From Favolaschia claudopus (taxonomy: Eukaryota > Basidiomycota > Agaricomycetes > Agaricales > Mycenaceae), in the NCBI GenBank assembly GCA_037176885.1, contig JAWWNJ010000119.1, positions 620,001-684,000 on the forward strand: a stretch of 64,000 bases of DNA, read 5' to 3'. Below the pieces are notes generated by a model that made no database searches, was not told where the DNA came from, and saw nothing but the letters and a program-made list of their open reading frames with translations. The position numbers were made by a program, and so were the translations under genes. Of this stretch, positions 57,873 through 64,000 are shown one piece after another; the stretch's first letter is position 1, and each line of letters opens with the position of its first letter.

Positions 57873-58256
57873 CGAATCATGAGGAGCGACAAGCAAGTGC
57901 CTACCGCAAATATCTCTCTGTAATCCGAGTCTAGAACGGACGGAAATAATCTTTGGCCTATCTATAGCTATATATTTTCATTGCAGTCGAAGACTCTGTC
58001 TTTGTGATGCCTCCAGCAGCGCCATCTGCAATTCGTCGCCACTCAGCGCATCCCAGAAGCTCCAACATCCTGAAACCTCCACCCGTCTTACTAAACTAGG
58101 TTGTTGGCACATCTCCTCTCACAATCCCGCGTTGTCAATGGATTTCCAATTGAATTCAAGGTAGGTAAGTAAATGTCCGTTCGATTGTCTGTGCAGTAGT
58201 ATGCTCAGTGTCAATGATATCTTCTTTCCAGGTAATTCTCATCCTCCTTCTCTCCT
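57873..58256. other. Convergent intergenic region
   Basis: No supported gene; short frames only. Confidence 0.45.
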
Positions 58257-58850
58257 TCAGACATCGCTGTTGATAGTGAAGACAGGGCCGAAGTTGCCCG
58301 AGTCGCCGAACACTGTATTCCCCAGGTCAGCCAATGACTTACGGAGGGGTAGAGAGATATACGCACAGACGAGCTGGTAGTTGGGGTTGGACAGAACGTA
58401 GGGCACGGTGATGGTGAGGTTCCCTGCGCGCAAGTCGAAGCCTTTGGCCAAGATGACTGCAGAAGCATTCAGTCAGTCAGTCAATCGGACACGTCGACAG
58501 AGGCATGCAGCATGGTACTAACAAGGGGCAGTGATATCATTCTGCCTCAGCATGAGAAGCGCTCCGTTCGAGATCACGGGCGGTGCGTCGCTCACATCCC
58601 TGCATCCAACAAAACAACGTCAGTTTCAAGAATCAACTCAGCAAGGTTATGCGGCCACCACAACATACCAAGTAAGCGTCTGCTCAGTCTTACTCTCCCA
58701 CACAGTTCCCTCGGTGGGGTACGTGATCTTGGGAGACCAGACGTCGAGGGGACCCGGAGGCTTGGCGGCAGCAGCGTTCACAGTGGCAGCGTTCACAGCG
58801 GCAATGGTGCAAAGAAGGAGCGACGATAGTGAGGTCGTGAAGAAACGCAT
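58257..58850 (-). CDS. Secreted Kre9/Knh1-like protein
   Basis: Small secreted protein of about 130 residues. It begins with a signal peptide (MRFFTTSLSSLLLCTIAAV), then a short Ala-rich stretch and PKITYPTEGTVW, the usual opening of the Kre9/Knh1 (Ser/Thr-rich, GPI-type) domain. Later exons give TEQTLTWYV joined to SDAPPVISNGALLML, then ILAKGFDLRAGNLTITVPYV and, after an intron (about 58315-58371), FGDSGNFGPVFTI before a TGA at 58257-58259. Blocks and order match the many short basidiomycete members. There is no long Ser/Thr tail or GPI signal, so it is probably a soluble or wall-associated protein. Confidence 0.78.
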
Positions 58851-59478
58851 GGTCGTGAGGTATGAGTTGAGGTTGGGGTATGAGTGTGGAGGTTAGGGAA
58901 AGGGAGAGGGATGCTTACCCTGAACGAGCGGGCTGCCTTTTATATGCCAGCTCCACTCTAGGCGTTCGGCCGGCGTACGATCTGCCGTTTGCGATGAACT
59001 TCTTTCAATTGATCTTTGTTGGGTCAATCAAGTTCCGACGGTTGGAGAACAAGCGAGCGGGTTGTGGAGTGTCAGCTAGTCAGTTGACTTGGGGAAAGAG
59101 ATCTCGCTGCTGGTCTTGTTCTTCATAACTCGTGTCAATGAACCAGCTCTCCTCGATTTTTCAAGAGCTCAGACTCTGAGGGCTGAACATACATTGGTCT
59201 TCTGCAAAACTCCACGTTTCGACTATATTTACATCTCATTCCGGAGTTACGACCGTGCTTCCATTCTCCGCGTCGATGTCTGCCGATGTTGGAGTCGGGT
59301 CGCTATGTCGTGTCAAATGACTCCGCCGCGGTGAAGAACCTCGCACATCGATCACCTTGGGTTGACGAGACGCTGATTTGTTGAATTTTCTCTCGGCTCA
59401 GACGGGCCTATACATTAGCCAGGTGAGTACATACCAACTATTTTATTTTCTCATCCATTACGCGTCAACCTTCGACCT
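58851..59478. other. Intergenic region
   Basis: No supported gene; promoter side of the Kre9-like gene and 3' flank of P450-E. Confidence 0.45.
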
Positions 59479-61875
59479 TTACCTCCTCGTCAGCCTAACA
59501 GGCACACCCCCAACACCAAACGTTAATCCCTGAGCCCCTCGCATTACTCGTTTCCGCCACTCCTCCCTCGACTCGCCCTCATTCAGGATGATGTGAAGTC
59601 TCCAGTCGAGCAGAAGGGAAGAAATGAAGCGGACGGATTCTGTCAAAGCGAAGCGCCGGCCGATGCCTGACAGAAACCAGACGCAATTATATAGGTCACT
59701 GGAATTCGAAGAGAATGAAAGAAACTCACACGCCCGAGGCCCCAAACTGAAAGTCGAATAGTCGCTCTCTCCGACGCCGTACCACCTCGAGGGACGGAAT
59801 TCCTCTGGGTCGGGGAAGTATTTCGGGTTGTGGTCTGTGAGATGGGGAATCAGATCAGCGGGGTTGGATTTGTTTGAACGACACAATAGAAACACGCACG
59901 CAAGCCAACGCTATCCACGATGACCCACGTCCCTGCCTCGAGAATGACCTCATGTCCAGGAGTATCGTCGGTTTTGAGAGCGACGGTCGAGGCTGTCTCG
60001 CGATACATGGCGCTCGCCGCAGCTGTTAATGTTGAATTGTCATATTTCCGAAAACAATACGGTAATGGGAGACTCACGAAACAGTCGACTTGCTTCGAGG
60101 AAACACGACTGGACCTTGACGAGTTTCGAGTAGTCTTTGAAGCCCTCATTTCGCATTGAATCAGTGCTAACGGCTAGTGAGCAGTTCGAGTGGGAGACTC
60201 ACTAAATCATCAGAATCGGAGGCACGAAGAACCTCTTGAATTTCCTGATACGCCTCTTCTTGAATGTCTTCGTAGAGAGCCAAGAAGCCGATGGCGGCTT
60301 GGAGTGTTTTCGCAGTCGTTTCTATTCGCAGTTTGTTCATTCATTGACTCTATATGTATGAAATAGATAGACACGAGGGATACATACCATGACCGGCGTT
60401 CATCAACAGATGAGTATTCCCAATCTATACGCAATGCAACAATGATGACAATCAGCATACTGGCAATCTCATCTGGAATGGAATATACGAACCAGCTCTT
60501 CGTCGGACAGGTGCAACGTCTCCTCACCCTCATTGGCTTGTAGCAAGAGGCGAAAAACGTCTTTGCGATCGCTCTTCGTGTTATCAGGATTATTCTGAGC
60601 CAAACTCAGCTCCTCCCGCCGCGACCGAATGAGATCGCGGAGGAAAGATTCGAGGGTGGTATGTGCCGTCTCAATATCGCGTAGGCTACGACCCAAGTAA
60701 GCACATAGATGAAATTGTGGGCGAGTGACTGTGGCTTTATTTCAGAGTAGATTAAAGAAGCCCACACCTTTTGATAGGCAACTTGTACATCCATCCAGGA
60801 ATTACGAGTCGAGGGATGGCAGAGCGAGAGACGATGGAGATGGCTTCAGCGAATGGCATACCAGCCTCAGGAGATTTGCTGGAATTCTCTTCCACGTTCC
60901 AGGGTATGGAATGTCCGAATGCGCACCGCGAGATGAGGAGGAGGGCGAACTGCGTACGTTGTTGTGAGTTTCGCGTTCTTTTCAGGGAAATGAAACGGGA
61001 ACGACCTTCGTGGTGATTTCCTCCACCACAGGGATGAAGACTTCCTTCTGGTCGATCCACCCTTCTGCCTTCGTCAATTCAGCGTACAGATTCGCCGCTT
61101 CCTCCCAGACAAATACGTATCTGGAGAAAACTGTTGAAAAGATATCATTCAATTGAGCAATAACAGACTCACGTCTCTGGTGTAAACGCCGGATTCATAA
61201 TTCGCCTATGACGACTCCATTCCGATCCATTCACAGTGACGAGGTTATGGCCGTACGGTCTATTGCGCACAAACACACAAACATCAGTTCCAAAATAAAA
61301 ATCATCCAAATCGCCCTTCGAAATACCATACCTCAAGACTAACGTCGTCTCATCATTTTTGAAAAAGTGCCCTCCCTTAACAGCAAGAATCTGCCGCGCA
61401 CTTTCCATAGATCGCGTATAAATTGCTGGAATGCCAGCGAGGTAGGGAATATTTGAGATAGTGTCCAGGTTGTATTTTGGGTATACTGTCAGTCGGACCC
61501 GTGATTAGTCAATTCGTTTCAGGACGGTGATTCGAGACGCAAAAAAATGCATCGAAAACTATCGAAAAGTTTGAAGAGATGCACGCCGACCTTGATTCCG
61601 CCACAACCACAACCAATTCAGCCCGGGATTCCAGAACGACGTCGGTATGAGAGCACCGAAGGGAGAGGCGGGGGAGAAGAGGGAGCGCAGGCCGGGGAGA
61701 TGCGCGAGTTTCTGCGGAACAGATTCCGAAATCGCCTCAGCACAGCCAATATGTGAGAATAAGGAGGGGGCAAAGCACGACGCACCCGAGCATTGCGGCG
61801 GAAGACGAGTATTCTGTGAACCACAAAGACCACAAGGACGGCGGCGAAATACGTGGGCGGCGTCCAGGAGGTCAT
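59479..61875 (-). CDS. Cytochrome P450 monooxygenase (P450-E), CYP3/CYP4-clan-like
   Basis: Starts MTSWTPPTYFAAVLVVFVVH at 61875 with an N-terminal anchor. An intron joins VFRRNAR to KLAHLPGLRSLFSP. Then come YLAGIPAIYTRSMESARQIL, NGSEWSRHRRIMNPAF (helix C), the I-helix LLMNAGHETTAKTLQAAIG, the ExxR EASR in FLEASRLFPAASAMYRE, and FRPSRW. The haem loop FSLGPRACIGRRFALTES is formed across the intron at about 59668-59727. The C-terminus is GVPVRLTRR with TAA at 59479-59481. WSRHRRIMNPAF and the AGHETT helix are typical of the CYP3/CYP4-like microsomal families of basidiomycetes. It is unrelated in detail to P450-A, B and D. Substrate unknown. Confidence 0.9.
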
Positions 61876-62661
61876 CACGGAAGGAAAGAAAAGATGAAAT
61901 TGAAACGCCAAAAAACAGGTAGTAATATGTATTGCGTAACCACGGCGATCACCGGCGCTCAATTTCTGGATTTTTTCCATCCGAACTGCGCTGACTTTAG
62001 GTAGGTAGACATGGTGCAAATGTATGACAGTTAAATTCGTTGTTAATTCGTAGTCGCAGATTCAAGTGCGTGGAATTGAGCTGTTTGGGGAGGTATAAGC
62101 AGCTTTTCAGCGTGTAAGATGAAGTTTTTCAACTTTTTGCAGCGAAATCAACATTCAACTACCAAGTTTCCACGATCCGGCATCAATTGCCAGCTGTCAA
62201 TCGCACAACACGTGTTCTGCCGACTCAAATCTAGCTTCCACCACTCCGCTCAACTCCGCTGCGCAACTTTCGCTATGAGAGGCGACCAACACTTGCCACA
62301 AGCGCCGTGGGGTGCCCATGGGTCACCCACGGTGCCCATAGGCAACTCCATGACGCAAGTCTGGTTTGTATGGATCTCGTTGACGCAGCGCGGCGAGGCT
62401 CGACATACGGCGCGGAAACGACGACAACGATAACGACGACGAGGGAGGAGAAGAGGGAGGACGAGGACGACTGGAAGGAGGAGGGAAAATTTGTTTGAGT
62501 CCGAATTTCAACCAAGGTATGTTTATTGCTTGCAGTTGCTGCAGAACGATGTCTCCCTTGTCGCACTTTCGTAATCTAAGTTTCCTCAACCAACGACTTA
62601 TATTCATGAATGATCCAAGCACTATACCGCTATCTGCTCCATGAAAGGTACGTCGACGGCA
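61876..62661. other. Intergenic region
   Basis: No supported gene. A purine-rich run lies near 62440-62490, and short GGTGCCCAT repeats near 62311-62340. Confidence 0.45.
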
Positions 62662-64000
62662 TCAAAATAAGTCAATACGAAGGCGCCTCGCAGCGGCAAG
62701 CCCTTCAATCCACAGAACTACGACATCCTCATCACGAACAGCCCCAGCAAATGGGAGAAGAACCGCTTCAAGGGCCTGCAGCTCATCCAATGAGAAGGGA
62801 CCCGTTGGGGGCTCGACGGCTATCTCGTTGAGGTTTTCGGGTGGGCCGCGTCGCCCAAGCCAGGATGTAGGCTCTTCATCTATCGCATTGTTCTGTTGAC
62901 GTGAGTCAAGAATGTCGTTGTCGCGTAATGCCTCCCAGTCCACCCCAAAAACCTCCATCTCCTCGTCCGACATCGGGGCAGCGTCTGCTGTGGGTAACTC
63001 GCTTCCGCGTACACCATGCACTATCATGTCGAACCCAAACATGTCCGCTGGAGAACGGTTGGGCCCCGGTCCACGGCGCATCTCGATATTGTGTTGATTC
63101 CAGGACTCCATGAAGAAGCGAAGCTGCTCGTTAATCTGGTTGAGGAAGAGGTAATGCAAGAGCCAGATATGGCCGACGTTATTGATGTCGAGGCCGTGTT
63201 GTATCTCAAGGTGAGTGAAGAGCTCCGCCCAAGTAGCTCCGATTTGAGCAGTGATATCACCCCAGAGGCGCTCTATTCTTACATTATGCACGCTCCTGTA
63301 AAGCGATATTTGCGCCATTTTAATTGCTCGAAAATATAAGCCGCTTACCTCCCCCACAAATAGGATCCCCGGCCTTCCCCGCGGAATGCCTCCATCCAAG
63401 CTGCAACCAGCAAATTCTCGACACCGTGATCTCCTCGAACGCGCGACGGGATGCCATATATCAAGGTCGCTGCCAAGAAGAGGTCTAAGACGGTTTGCGA
63501 GCGGTTGTTATTGCTCGCAAGTAGACCTGTAATCAATCGTGAGTACCCGTCAATGAATCCATGAATCACAATGCCCCAGCGAATGAGACCTGTGATTCTT
63601 TGTTATTTATACTGCTGCGAATACATCTGTGCACTCACCATGTTGTCCGTCGTGATGCCACAGTGAGTTTGGTCCAGGGACATTGTATGTGCGGCGCCGG
63701 ATTGTGATACGCTCAAAAACTCGTCTAACAGGATCAATGCGAAGCAAAGACTGGCGGATGCGCTCGATCTGGACATGGTGTCCGAGCCGCCGCAACATTC
63801 CTTGCATCATTCTGACCCCCGCTCTTCGGAAGTGGTGTCGCAGTCGGATGACAAGCTCGTCCAACTCGTCATCAGTAATTGTGGAAAGTGGGCCAGTGTA
63901 AGAGGAGATTGCTGGCTGTTCCTCGCCATCGGTAGCTCCATCTCTCTCTTCCCTAGTCGACAGTCCTGCAGGCTGCTCCTGTGGCTCGGCGATGCCGTGA
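62662..64000 (-). CDS. DDE integrase-like protein (rve-type), 5' partial
   Basis: The protein enters from the right edge. Upstream of the core is a basic helical region (LVIRLRHHFRRAGVRMMQG, then MLRRLGHHVQIERIR) that may be a DNA-binding or HTH-like part. The catalytic core gives the first Asp in LWHHDGQHG, then, after an intron, WGIVIHGFIDGYSRLI. The second Asp is in RVRGDHGVEN, and after an intron the Glu is in SVHNVRIERLWGD. The second Asp and the Glu are separated by 34 residues, as in D,D(34-35)E integrases. A C-terminal region rich in acidic residues ends ARRLRIDLF at TGA 62662-62664. It could be a transposon gene or a domesticated copy; the reading frame is intact and spliced in phase. 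No terminal repeats are visible inside the window. Confidence 0.8.

Noticed and set aside
62300..62350. GGTGCCCAT repeats near a purine-rich stretch as a possible mobile-element end
   Set aside because: The repeats are short and local, with no matching inverted copy near the integrase-like gene within the window.

Overview
The window looks like nuclear DNA of a filamentous basidiomycete, most likely an Agaricomycete. Genes are broken by many short introns (about 45-80 nt, almost all GT-AG) whose exons join in phase. The family mix is typical: many cytochrome P450s, fungal-specific seven-helix membrane proteins including a DUF6534 member, a Zn2Cys6/fungal_trans regulator, KRE6/SKN1-type GH16 and Kre9/Knh1-like wall proteins, a BTB protein, and small single-pass proteins with proline-rich tails. 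I saw no rRNA, convincing tRNA, CRISPR array or bacterial-style operon. All gene models are hand-spliced from the sequence without transcript data.

Layout. 0-5.3 kb: 3' end of an ABCC/MRP-type ABC transporter, a secreted GH43 protein whose expected catalytic-base position reads Ser, and a small PPxY membrane protein. 6.1-24 kb: a run of tailoring-type metabolic genes. These are three P450s of one subfamily (A, B, D), a DHA2-like MFS exporter, an acyl-CoA oxidase-like flavoprotein, a CYP64-like P450 (C) and an SDR. A 701-bp near-palindromic foldback element sits between the exporter and P450-B. No PKS, NRPS or recognisable terpene synthase is seen. An unassigned multi-exon candidate gene (24.7-26.0 kb) and a DUF6534 seven-helix protein follow.

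28-32.4 kb is sparse: a small membrane protein, a 476-bp TA-flanked inverted-repeat element, and a region with diverged duplicated segments and a tentative hypothetical gene. 32.8-38.9 kb: an intronless GC-rich ADP-ribosylglycohydrolase, a KRE6/SKN1-like beta-glucan synthesis protein, and a single-pass membrane protein. 39.9-41.3 kb: a four-unit diverged tandem repeat with a strongly conserved core of about 80 bp. 43.5-55.1 kb: a second seven-helix membrane protein, the Zn2Cys6 regulator, a small secreted protein, a BTB protein and an APC-type permease. 56.1-64 kb: two divergent hotdog thioesterase-family genes, a Kre9-like secreted protein, a fifth P450 (E), and the 3' part of a DDE integrase-like gene running off the right edge.

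Working hypothesis: 6-24 kb (perhaps to 28 kb) is an oxidative tailoring and export locus for a small molecule, with shared promoters between P450-A/MFS, P450-B/acyl-CoA oxidase and CYP-C/SDR. The backbone enzyme is absent, unrecognised or encoded elsewhere. The two inverted-repeat elements and the tandem array are the clearest non-genic structures.
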